A stretch of 64,000 nucleotides of DNA from the NCBI GenBank assembly GCA_965216035.1, contig CBDCFM010000015.1, positions 124,001 through 188,000 of the forward strand. Reading direction: 5' to 3'. Numbering within the stretch: the stretch's first letter is position 1; each line of letters begins with the position of its first letter. The position numbers and the translations under genes were made by a program. The notes beneath the pieces were generated by a model, which was not told where the DNA came from, did not search any database, and saw only the letters and a list, made by a program, of their open reading frames with translations. This document shows positions 7,226 through 15,187 of the stretch, in pieces. The stretch is from G963664115 sp965216035. GTDB lineage: Bacteria > Acidobacteriota > Terriglobia > 20CM-2-55-15.

Positions 7226-7966
7226 GTGGATGAAGGAGTCGAACAATTCGTGATCGATCAGGTAACCGAGGCGCAGGCCCGGCACCCACACCTGGAGCTT
7301 CTTCGCCACCCGTCGGGTCTGCTCCTGATACGCGGTCGTGTCGGCTTTTCGATAGAGTACGCATCCCACACGGTTTCAGATCATTACCTCTTGGATTTGT
7401 GGATACTAAAGGACTATCCCGCTTCACCCCCTTTCGTTTTCGAGACGGAAGGAAGAATCCAAAAAGACTTTGGTCACTTCATGGCGGCAGGCAACTTTTG
7501 CCTTGGGGCCCCTGTCGAGGTTCGCCTAAGATTCGCGGTCCATAAGAACCTACTCTGCTTCATAGAGGATCAAGTCATCCCCTACCTCTTCGCCTACAGC
7601 TACAAGAGAGATTACGGAAAGCTGCCCTTTGGTGACCTTCGGCATGGGTCACACGGATTGCTCCAGTACTACATGGATTTCTTCGAAACCTCTCACGTTG
7701 GAGCAATGAAGCTGCTGAAGTGCTTAGCGGATGATTGTGCTCCGCCGTTCATGGCGTGTCCGTGTGGTGGTGGACGCAGGCTACGGGACTGTCACGGCGA
7801 GAAACTTGCTGAGCTTCGCCCCCATCTACTGCCCAAGGAGTTCGAAACAGAGTTACGAGAAATGATCCGACTTGCGCGGGCAGAAGGGATCCGATTTCCG
7901 GAAAAGAAGGTTATGCCTAAGCAGATGTGGAAACAGTGGCGGAAGAGAATCAAGCGGACACGATAA
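7226..7966 (+). CDS. CBASS-type E2-like protein with C-terminal SEC-C motif
   Basis: A 246-residue protein starting at GTG 7226. Residues about 30-130 look like the ubiquitin-conjugating (E2) fold found in CBASS operons: LKDYPASPPFVFE, then H84 and a candidate catalytic cysteine C92 in AAGNFCLGAP. The C-terminus has a SEC-C-type metal-binding motif (CPCGGGRRLRDCHG, C178, C180, C189, H190). Stand-alone E2 proteins next to a CD-NTase mark short type II CBASS, where they are thought to prime the CD-NTase by conjugating its C-terminus. No effector remains, and it would normally lie upstream, where the IS now sits. Confidence 0.75.
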   Translation: MDEGVEQFVIDQVTEAQARHPHLELLRHPSGLLLIRGRVGFSIEYASHTVSDHYLLDLWILKDYPASPPFVFETEGRIQKDFGHFMAAGNFCLGAPVEVRLRFAVHKNLLCFIEDQVIPYLFAYSYKRDYGKLPFGDLRHGSHGLLQYYMDFFETSHVGAMKLLKCLADDCAPPFMACPCGGGRRLRDCHGEKLAELRPHLLPKEFETELREMIRLARAEGIRFPEKKVMPKQMWKQWRKRIKRTR

Positions 7967-8596
7967 TCTGTGCGCGGGGGCAGTCCGTCGGTTGCCGCTG
8001 CCCGGCAGAAAATCGTAAAGCAGCTCGGCAATGTTTCCGACGACTTGCGCCTCGCCTAGCGGCAGCATCTTTCAACACCTTGACAAAAACGGGCGTGAGT
8101 AACGCCAGTGAGTGGGCTCACACTGTTAGCGCAACGGCTATTGCTGTGCACACCACTCAGAATATCCGTGAACGATAGGCTGCCACGGAACCACAGAGAC
8201 CGCAATAGTCCCTTGACAACCGGGCACCAGGGATGGCCGGGTCTGGCTGATTCATGCAGCCTGAAGGGTCCGACGAGCACACCGAATCAAGACGAGTTCC
8301 AGCTTCCCGACCAGTTCGAGCAGCCCTCGTAGTGATTCGTGGCGGAGGATCGGGAGGCGGCCCGTGCGCTGTATAGAGTTCGGTTTCTATCAACAGATCC
8401 TTGGGCTCGCGGATACCTACTACTAGGTCTGAAGCTCTCGTTCATTTGTGCTGTGGCGCAGGGTTTGAGCGGTAGCACAGCCAGGAATCTGCCCCAGTGG
8501 TGTCCCGGTGTGTGGGAGACGGAACACACGTGAAGCGAGACGACGGGCCTGAAACCGGCTGAGATTGTCCGGCCCGAGCCGAGGACGCCGGACGCC
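7967..8596. other. Non-coding or debris stretch
   Basis: About 630 bases between the E2-like gene and the RepA fragment. The open frames here (for example 8287-8745 on the - strand) show no recognisable domain and are rich in Arg/Ser, as expected for shadows. Nothing else is supported. Confidence 0.5.
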
Positions 8597-8831
8597 ATGC
8601 TGCTGCGCCCCTTCCAGATGCTCGACCAGGTCAACGCGATGGTAGTAGCCTGCGAGGCCGATCCGGAGCTCGGTTTCATGGGCCGGATGCTCGCACTGTG
8701 CCGCTTGCTACGGATGAATCCAGGCAATGAGCGGTACCAATACATCCGGCGGAACGGGGCGTTCAGGCTGGTGATGACCGCAGGCTACCGGTACAAGCTG
8801 ACTTTCGGGAACCTTCCGCGTGTCTTGCTGG
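8597..8831 (+). pseudogene. Plasmid RepA fragment
   Basis: The frame encodes LDQVNAMVVACEADPELGF and, further on, FRLVMTAGYRYKLTFGNLPR, which align with LDQVNQLVEASEADPEIGF and YTLVMTAGGKSKLPFGNLPR of the RepA gene at 23907-24523. Only this N-terminal third is left. After residue ~78 the similarity stops, just before the 3' end of the opposing gene at 8854. It shows that plasmid sequence also occurs inside the IS-flanked island. Confidence 0.75.
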
Positions 8832-8853
8832 ACCGGCGCGACCAGCATCCACA

Positions 8854-10098
8854 TCAACCGTTCAGATGTGACCGTCGGCGTCTCGCCGTCTCGTACGGAC
8901 CAGTCACGACCCGTAGAGCCGCCGTGACCAGGCCGGCCAGATCGCGGCGGCCGACCGCTTCGAGCCCAGCATCCGATCCCTGACGAAGCAAACTGATCGC
9001 TCCGGTCCAGCACGACGATTCGCTGGATTCGGCGTTGCCAGAGCCGCCTCGCGCACGAACGCCGTCGGATGCATGCGTCGCGATCCACTTCTCGCATGAC
9101 TCGGCCATCCACCTCTCAAGCCGATTGAAGCCAACCTCGGCCTGACGTACCAGATCATCCGGTGCAAGCTTCCTCAGTTTGCTCGCCCGTGTGTAGTTGT
9201 GCAGCGCGTTCCCAAAGGCCACGAACCGCTCCAGTGTGAGCCCCTTGACGAATCGGCGCCGGTACGTTTCGGCGTCGGGGTGCCGGCTCAGAATCAGGGC
9301 GATCTGCCTAGGTTCGCGGGTTCCGAGGACGAAGCCCCAGGGCGTCTCGTCGGACGATCTCATACTGTTCCGTCTACTTGGCCTCGAATCGAGCACATCG
9401 GAACTTCTGGTCGACGCGGCGTGGCGATCGATGCGGAGGATCCTGTCAGCGGCATCCGGCCGCAGAGCCGGAACACCCGCCACCGCAGTGAACTCTGCCC
9501 AGATATCCGGCCATCGCGTAGCGTATACAGACGCAACGTACCCGGTCAGCTCCGGGTCTCGCCCAACTCGCTGCCAATCGGCCTTGGGCACATAGAACAG
9601 GTTGAGTGGGTGTACGTTCCGCACGAACCGCCGCGCCGCATTGGCCCGTGTCCACGACCGCCAATCGACATCGCCGTCCTTGGCATCGAGAATGTGGGCT
9701 GCGTGCCAACCAGCGGTGTAGACGGTGTCGTACTTGGAGACCTCAAAAATATGGGTGGGTGTGGTCTTCACGAATTCGGCGAAGTTCTCACTGGAGACGT
9801 CGACTTCATGGAACATCCTCATGTGCCACCACCAAGCCGGGGAGTTATCGGACGGCAGCAACCGGGTTCCATCGAGGGTGCAGACGCTCTTGCCCCGCGT
9901 CTGACCTCTGACCCTTCGCGTGATGAACAGCGCCCTAGCGCCAGCGATGTACCGCATCAGTTCCCGGTGATACTGGAGGATAGCCGGCTCGGGTGGCAGC
10001 AACGGGCGGAGCTGCTCTTCCACGAACTGGGCGAACGAAACCTCGAAGGGCGCGGGAGGCGCAGCGGGCATGCAGCGGGCTGGAGTTCTCAACTTCAT
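8854..10098 (-). CDS. Uncharacterised protein, possible HNH-type nuclease
   Basis: A 414-residue protein of unknown family. The block WHAAHILDAK followed by NAARRFVRNVHPLNLFYVP resembles the His and Asn positions of HNH/His-Me finger nucleases, but the classical Cys pairs are absent, so this is only a suggestion. The last ~70 residues are Ser/Gly/Arg-rich and may be degenerate. The gene is opposite in direction to its neighbours and sits between a CBASS remnant and the DUF499/DUF1156 cluster, so a defence role is plausible but unproven. A long + strand frame over it looks like an antisense shadow. Confidence 0.5.
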   Translation of the reverse strand: MKLRTPARCMPAAPPAPFEVSFAQFVEEQLRPLLPPEPAILQYHRELMRYIAGARALFITRRVRGQTRGKSVCTLDGTRLLPSDNSPAWWWHMRMFHEVDVSSENFAEFVKTTPTHIFEVSKYDTVYTAGWHAAHILDAKDGDVDWRSWTRANAARRFVRNVHPLNLFYVPKADWQRVGRDPELTGYVASVYATRWPDIWAEFTAVAGVPALRPDAADRILRIDRHAASTRSSDVLDSRPSRRNSMRSSDETPWGFVLGTREPRQIALILSRHPDAETYRRRFVKGLTLERFVAFGNALHNYTRASKLRKLAPDDLVRQAEVGFNRLERWMAESCEKWIATHASDGVRARGGSGNAESSESSCWTGAISLLRQGSDAGLEAVGRRDLAGLVTAALRVVTGPYETARRRRSHLNG

Positions 10099-10405
10099 GA
10101 CCGGGGAGCTGGTGGAAGAGAAGTCTGTACCTCCCCTGATTTCTTGGACAGGTAGAGTTGACCATAATCAAGCCGCATACCACAACCGCACCGATCGTTC
10201 CAGCCGGATGTATCTGCGAACGGTTTCACAAGACCGAGCTCAAGAAGATCTATTATAAGATCCGTTTCGGCAAGAAACCCTACGGCAGGCTGGAGTCGGC
10301 CAGGGAGGAGTTCCTCTCCACAGAAACTGGCAATGCCTCTCCGGCTGTCATGGCGGACTGTCAGATGAAGTCGTGCATTTTATAGCTGAGAGCAGGGAGT
10401 CGCCG
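10099..10405. other. Upstream region of the helicase gene
   Basis: About 300 bases likely to hold the promoter of the five-gene defence cluster. A 75-codon frame (10158-10385) runs through it, but I see no domain in it and it overlaps the helicase start region. I leave it uncalled. Confidence 0.35.
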
Positions 10406-13400
10406 TTGAATGCTGAAGTGCCCATCCGCGAAGGGCAAGTTCTGACCGGTCCGCTGTTTAGCGAACCGATGCAAGTGGAGACAGTTCGGCCCAACGGTTT
10501 CGGCGTCTGGGTAGCGGGTCTCGTCGGGCAGCGCTCAGAGAGGTTCCGCCGGGTCACGCTGACGTCGGATGACATCTCGAACCTGAGTATCGCCGACTCT
10601 GCTCTCACCTACGATGGCGATGGGCGGCTTTTGCGGATCGCCCTCCAAGCTTATTCGCTCGGCATTGCCTACGAGTTCGACCCCTATTTCGGGCTTTCCA
10701 TCTCGCGTGTGGACCCGCTGCCGCACCAGCTTGAAGCGGTCTACGGGCACCTCCTCAAACTTCCCAGCGTGCGCTTCCTTCTGGCCGACGATGCGGGGGC
10801 GGGGAAGACCATCATGGCCGGTCTCCTGGTCCGCGAGCTCAAGCTGCGGGGCCTCATCGAGCGAGTGCTCGTTGTCTGTCCCGCCAACCTTTCGTTTCAG
10901 TGGCAGCGCGAGCTCAAGGAGAAGTTCGACGAGAAGTTTCTGGTGCTCAAGGGCAGCGACATCCGAGATCAATTTGGTGTCAATCAGTGGATGGAGCAGA
11001 AGCAGATCATCACCTCGCTTGATTTGGCCAAGCGCACGGAGATCTTGCCCGGACTACGGCAGGTCCACTGGGACTTGGTCATCGTGGACGAGGCACACCG
11101 GATGTCGGCGCGGGATGAGACCCACAAGAGCCAGCGGTACAAGCTTGGGGAACTGCTGCGCGACAGTAGCGATCACGTGCTGCTGCTGACTGCCACACCC
11201 CACAAGGGTGATCCGCAGAATTTCACGCTGTTTCTACAGCTGCTCGACAGGGACGCCTACGCCGACGTGAAGTCGATCCACGAGGCCATGGAACGGAGGC
11301 GGGCACCCTTCTACCTGCGTCGCACGAAGGAGGCGATGGTCTATTTCCCGGAGCGTGAGTCGGATGGAGGGTGGGCCGCGAAGCCTCTTTTCACCAAGCG
11401 CATCCCGCGCACTGCCGACTTCGCTATCGATGGTCCTGAGTTCGAGCTCTACCAGAAGATCACGCGGTTCGTGAAGCGACAGAGTGCTCGGGCCGCGGCG
11501 CAGGGCGACGATCCGCGGGCTCGGGCGGTCGGGTTTTTGATGTCGCTTTACCAGCGGCGTCTCGCCTCGAGTACCTACGCTATGCGGCGGTCGCTTGAGA
11601 ATCGCGCAAAGCGACTGGATGCGGGCCTCAAGCGCGCTCAAGAGTTGGTACGGCAGGTGCCGCCGGACCTTCCCGACTGGGACGAACTCGATGAGTTCGA
11701 GGACGCCGAGCGTGAGAGGCTAGAGAGAATGCTGGAGGCGATCACGTTGGCCGGCAACGCCGACCAGGTACGTGAAGAGATTGCCGAGCTTCTGGAGTTG
11801 GCCGAAGAGGCGAATGCCGTCGAGGGTGCGGGTACCGAGGCGAAACTCGGACATCTTCGGAAAATCATGCAAGACGAGGGATTTTTTGACCGTCCCGACC
11901 AGCGCTTACTGCTATTCACAGAGTTCAGGGACACCCTGGACTACCTGATGGAGCAATTGAAAACCTGGGGCTTCAGCGTCGGGTGCATCCATGGCGGCAT
12001 GAAATCCGGCTCCCGCGATGAACTCGGGACTCGACTCTACACCGAACAGCAGTTCCGCGAGGGCGCCATCCAGGTTCTGGTGGCGACGGAGGCGGCCGGT
12101 GAAGGCATCAACCTTCAGTGCTGTCACATCCTTTTTAACTACGACATTCCATGGAACCCGAACCGGCTCGAACAGCGCATGGGCCGCATCCATCGCTACG
12201 GTCAGCGGCACGACTGCCTGATCTTCAACTTCGTTGCCACCAACACTATCGAGGGCCGGGTGCTCGAACGCCTCTTGGACAAGCTCCAGGTAATCCGCGA
12301 TGCGCTTGACGACGACGCGGTGTTCAACGTCGTGGGCGAGGTGTTGCCGGCTGCCCACGTCGAGCGCGTGCTCCGGGATTACTACGCGGGCAAGTTGGGC
12401 GATGCCGATCTCGAGGAGCGGCTGTTGCGGGGCGTGGATGAGGGCCATTTCCGCGCCATTTGCCAGACGGCGCTAGAAGGCTTAGCCGCTAAGAAACTCA
12501 ACCTCGACATGCTCATTGAGCGAAGGGCCCGGGCGCAGGAACGACGCGTTGTTCCCGAGACCATTACGCGATTTATCGTGGACTCCGCCCACGACGCGGG
12601 CTTCTCCTTGAAGCCGGTAAGCAAGCTGGCCCATACGTTTCAACCGGGTCGAACACCGTCTATCCTGAAGAAATACGAGCGGGAGTCAAACTGGAAACTC
12701 GCGGAGTTGGCGATCCGCTACCCACGCCTGTCGACGGACCGCGATACGGCCGCGGCGAACAGTCTTGAATGGGTGACTCCCGGGCATCCGCTGTTCGAGG
12801 CTCTGCGCCGGCACAGCCTTGACACAGGGCAGGCCGCCTTCGCCAGGGGCGCCTGCTTCCATTCACTGGCGCACGAAGCTCCGGCGCGGCTCGATTTCTA
12901 CCGTGCACGAGTCGTGGATGGCCTTGGCCAAGTCATCCACGAACGTCTATTCACCTTGGAACTGACGAACGACGGTTCCCCTAGCCTCCGCGAGCCGGAT
13001 GTCCTCGGCGACATGAATCCCGGCGCGGTGTCCGATGATTTGCCGTCCGTAGCCACCCTCCCGGAGGCGACCACCTGGCTCAACGCGAACGCCCTGGTAC
13101 CCTTCATCGAGGAGGTTCGTGCGGAGCGACTGGCTGAGGTGGAACGTATCGGCGAACACGTTGAGCTCTCCTTGACCGAGGTCCTACTGCGGATCGATGA
13201 GGAAATCGGCCGCGCCGCAGACGAAGTGGCCAATGAGGTCACTGGTGCCGAGGGGCGTCTCGCGCAGGCCGAAAGCCGCCACGCGGAGGTGCTGGCGCGG
13301 CGGGAGCGGCGGCGCGAGGAGCTCAAGCGGCAGCGGGCGGTGACACTGCAGGGCGTCGAGCGGCTGGCAAGTGTGCTCATCTTGCCCCACCCAGAACGCA

Positions 13401-13846
13401 GCACGCTGGATGTCCATCGCCTGCGCCCGCACCCCGAAACTGAGATGACCGCCATGCGGGTGGTCATAGAATACGAGACCGCGCGGGGACGTAAGGTCTA
13501 TGACGTCCATGAGAAGAACCTCGGCTACGACGTGACCAGCCTCGATCTGCAGTCAGGCGAGTTGCGCCTGATCGAAGTGAAGGGTCTTGCTGCCGCTACA
13601 GGAAGTATCCTGCTCACGCCAAACGAACGTCGCGTCGCCGAGGATCGTCCCGACTGCTTCTGGCTCTACGTGGTGACCAACTGCGCGAGCGCGCCTGAAC
13701 TGCAGGAACCGATCAAAGACTCGGCTCGATTCCCCTGGCATGAAGTCACCAAGGTTCAGCACTACTGGCTGGACGTCAACGCCATGACGCAGCCGATGGA
13801 CATCCGGGACAACGCAGCCCCTGATCGGGGGAAGGAAACGCCATGA
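10406..13846 (+). CDS. SNF2-family helicase with C-terminal DUF3883
   Basis: About 1146 residues. SF2/SNF2 ATPase motifs: Walker A ADDAGAGKT (near residue 130), DEAH box VDEAHRM (228), motif III LLLTATPHKG, then the second RecA lobe with LVATEAAGEGINLQ and motif VI QRMGRIHRYGQ (near 590). A coiled-coil-like Arg/Glu-rich stretch (about 930-980) precedes DUF3883 (about 1015-1100; GYDVTS, LIEVKG, TPNE), a domain thought to be nuclease-like. I prefer TTG 10406 because AGGGAG lies 6 bases before it; GTG 10373 is the alternative. It overlaps the next gene by four bases. Helicases of this build occur in DISARM- and BREX-like clusters. Confidence 0.88.
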   Translation: MNAEVPIREGQVLTGPLFSEPMQVETVRPNGFGVWVAGLVGQRSERFRRVTLTSDDISNLSIADSALTYDGDGRLLRIALQAYSLGIAYEFDPYFGLSISRVDPLPHQLEAVYGHLLKLPSVRFLLADDAGAGKTIMAGLLVRELKLRGLIERVLVVCPANLSFQWQRELKEKFDEKFLVLKGSDIRDQFGVNQWMEQKQIITSLDLAKRTEILPGLRQVHWDLVIVDEAHRMSARDETHKSQRYKLGELLRDSSDHVLLLTATPHKGDPQNFTLFLQLLDRDAYADVKSIHEAMERRRAPFYLRRTKEAMVYFPERESDGGWAAKPLFTKRIPRTADFAIDGPEFELYQKITRFVKRQSARAAAQGDDPRARAVGFLMSLYQRRLASSTYAMRRSLENRAKRLDAGLKRAQELVRQVPPDLPDWDELDEFEDAERERLERMLEAITLAGNADQVREEIAELLELAEEANAVEGAGTEAKLGHLRKIMQDEGFFDRPDQRLLLFTEFRDTLDYLMEQLKTWGFSVGCIHGGMKSGSRDELGTRLYTEQQFREGAIQVLVATEAAGEGINLQCCHILFNYDIPWNPNRLEQRMGRIHRYGQRHDCLIFNFVATNTIEGRVLERLLDKLQVIRDALDDDAVFNVVGEVLPAAHVERVLRDYYAGKLGDADLEERLLRGVDEGHFRAICQTALEGLAAKKLNLDMLIERRARAQERRVVPETITRFIVDSAHDAGFSLKPVSKLAHTFQPGRTPSILKKYERESNWKLAELAIRYPRLSTDRDTAAANSLEWVTPGHPLFEALRRHSLDTGQAAFARGACFHSLAHEAPARLDFYRARVVDGLGQVIHERLFTLELTNDGSPSLREPDVLGDMNPGAVSDDLPSVATLPEATTWLNANALVPFIEEVRAERLAEVERIGEHVELSLTEVLLRIDEEIGRAADEVANEVTGAEGRLAQAESRHAEVLARRERRREELKRQRAVTLQGVERLASVLILPHPERSTLDVHRLRPHPETEMTAMRVVIEYETARGRKVYDVHEKNLGYDVTSLDLQSGELRLIEVKGLAAATGSILLTPNERRVAEDRPDCFWLYVVTNCASAPELQEPIKDSARFPWHEVTKVQHYWLDVNAMTQPMDIRDNAAPDRGKETP

Positions 13847-15090
13847 CGCCGCCGACCGAGAAATCTGCGGTGCTTGAGGAGCAGTACCAATCGGTCGTCG
13901 ACGATGTGACCGGGCTTATCGACGCGGCCCGACGCTCGGCGGCCCGCTCCGTGAACGCCGTCATGACTGCCGCCTACTGGCTCGTCGGACGGTACATTGT
14001 GGAGTTCGAGCAGGCGGGCGAGGACCGAGCCGAATACCGGGCAGCGCTCATTGAAAGGCTGGCGTCAGATTTGACGAAGCGGTTCGGTCGAGGGTTCTCT
14101 CGCCAGAACATTTGGCAGATGCGCCTGTTCTACCAGACGTATCCCCCTCAGCGAATTCTCCAGACACCGTCTGGAGAATCAGAATTGATCCCGTCAAGCC
14201 CAAGACCGGAAACCGCGTCTGCAGAATCCTCGCTGGCCGACATCACTTCACGCTTTCCACTGCCGTGGTCCGCCTATGTGCGATTGCTCTCGGTCAAGAA
14301 CTTGCGTGCCCGCCAGTTCTACGAGACCGAGGCCCTGCGCGGCGGTTGGTCGGTACGCCAAATCGACCGGCAGATCGACTCCCAGTTCTACGAGCGCACG
14401 GCTCTCTCGAAGAATAAGGCCGCTATGTTGACCCGGGGCGGGAAGGCACGGGCTGAAGACGCTGTGCTTCCCGAGGAGGAAATCAAAGACCCGTATGTCC
14501 TCGAATTTCTGGACCTCAAGGATGAGTACTCCGAGAGCGATCTCGAAGAAGCGCTGATCCGGTGCCTGGAAACCTTCCTCCTGGAACTCGGCGGGGACTT
14601 CTGCTTCATGGGAAGGCAAAGGCGCCTCCGCATCGGTAATGAATGGTATCGGGTGGATCTACTGTTTTTTCACCGGCGTCTGCGATGCCTGGTGGTCGTC
14701 GACTTGAAGATTGGCAGATTCACGCACGCCGACGCCGGACAGATGCACCTCTATCTGAACTACGCGCGGGAGCACTGGGTCCATGAGGATGAAAACCCGC
14801 CTGTCGGGCTGATTCTCTGCTCCCAGAAAGATGAGGCCGTTGCTCGATATGCTCTTGAAGGGCTACCGAACAAAGTGATGACCGCGGAGTATCGAACTAC
14901 GCTGCCGGACGAGGAAGTTCTGGCCGCGGAAATTGAGAGGACACGGCAGGCAATAAACTTACGCGCCTGGCCTCTCAAGGCCGGCGTGGGGATCTCACGC
15001 GCCAAAGTGACGGCTGGGAGTCCCAAACAAAGGGCAAAGACCATGACGAAAAGGGAACGTGGCGACAGCGGGAAGGACGGACGTAAATGA
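13843..15090 (+). CDS. DUF1016 (YhcG-type) PD-(D/E)XK nuclease
   Basis: A 415-residue protein. The N-terminal DUF1016 part carries TAAYWLVGRYIVEFEQ and GFSRQNIWQMRLFYQTYP. The C-terminal part is a PD-(D/E)XK nuclease-like domain with YRVDLLFFHRRLRCLVVVDL, where D272 and D286-x-K288 occupy the metal-binding positions. YhcG-like proteins are common next to restriction-modification and BREX-like systems. The ATGA overlap with the helicase shows translational coupling. The last ~35 residues are Lys/Arg-rich. About 40 residues between the domains (near 105-130) look insertion-like. Confidence 0.85.
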   Translation: MTPPTEKSAVLEEQYQSVVDDVTGLIDAARRSAARSVNAVMTAAYWLVGRYIVEFEQAGEDRAEYRAALIERLASDLTKRFGRGFSRQNIWQMRLFYQTYPPQRILQTPSGESELIPSSPRPETASAESSLADITSRFPLPWSAYVRLLSVKNLRARQFYETEALRGGWSVRQIDRQIDSQFYERTALSKNKAAMLTRGGKARAEDAVLPEEEIKDPYVLEFLDLKDEYSESDLEEALIRCLETFLLELGGDFCFMGRQRRLRIGNEWYRVDLLFFHRRLRCLVVVDLKIGRFTHADAGQMHLYLNYAREHWVHEDENPPVGLILCSQKDEAVARYALEGLPNKVMTAEYRTTLPDEEVLAAEIERTRQAINLRAWPLKAGVGISRAKVTAGSPKQRAKTMTKRERGDSGKDGRK

Positions 15091-15187
15091 TGCGGATCAA
15101 GCATCATCATCCTGGATGGAGATCCACGACGCGACGAGTCCGGTTGGGCCATCCACACGCTCGCTCCCTCGCGCAGGTGGAAATCCC

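Noticed and set aside
9199..10155. 318-codon + strand frame over the HNH-like gene
   Set aside because: Composition typical of a shadow. The - strand product has blocks that look conserved.
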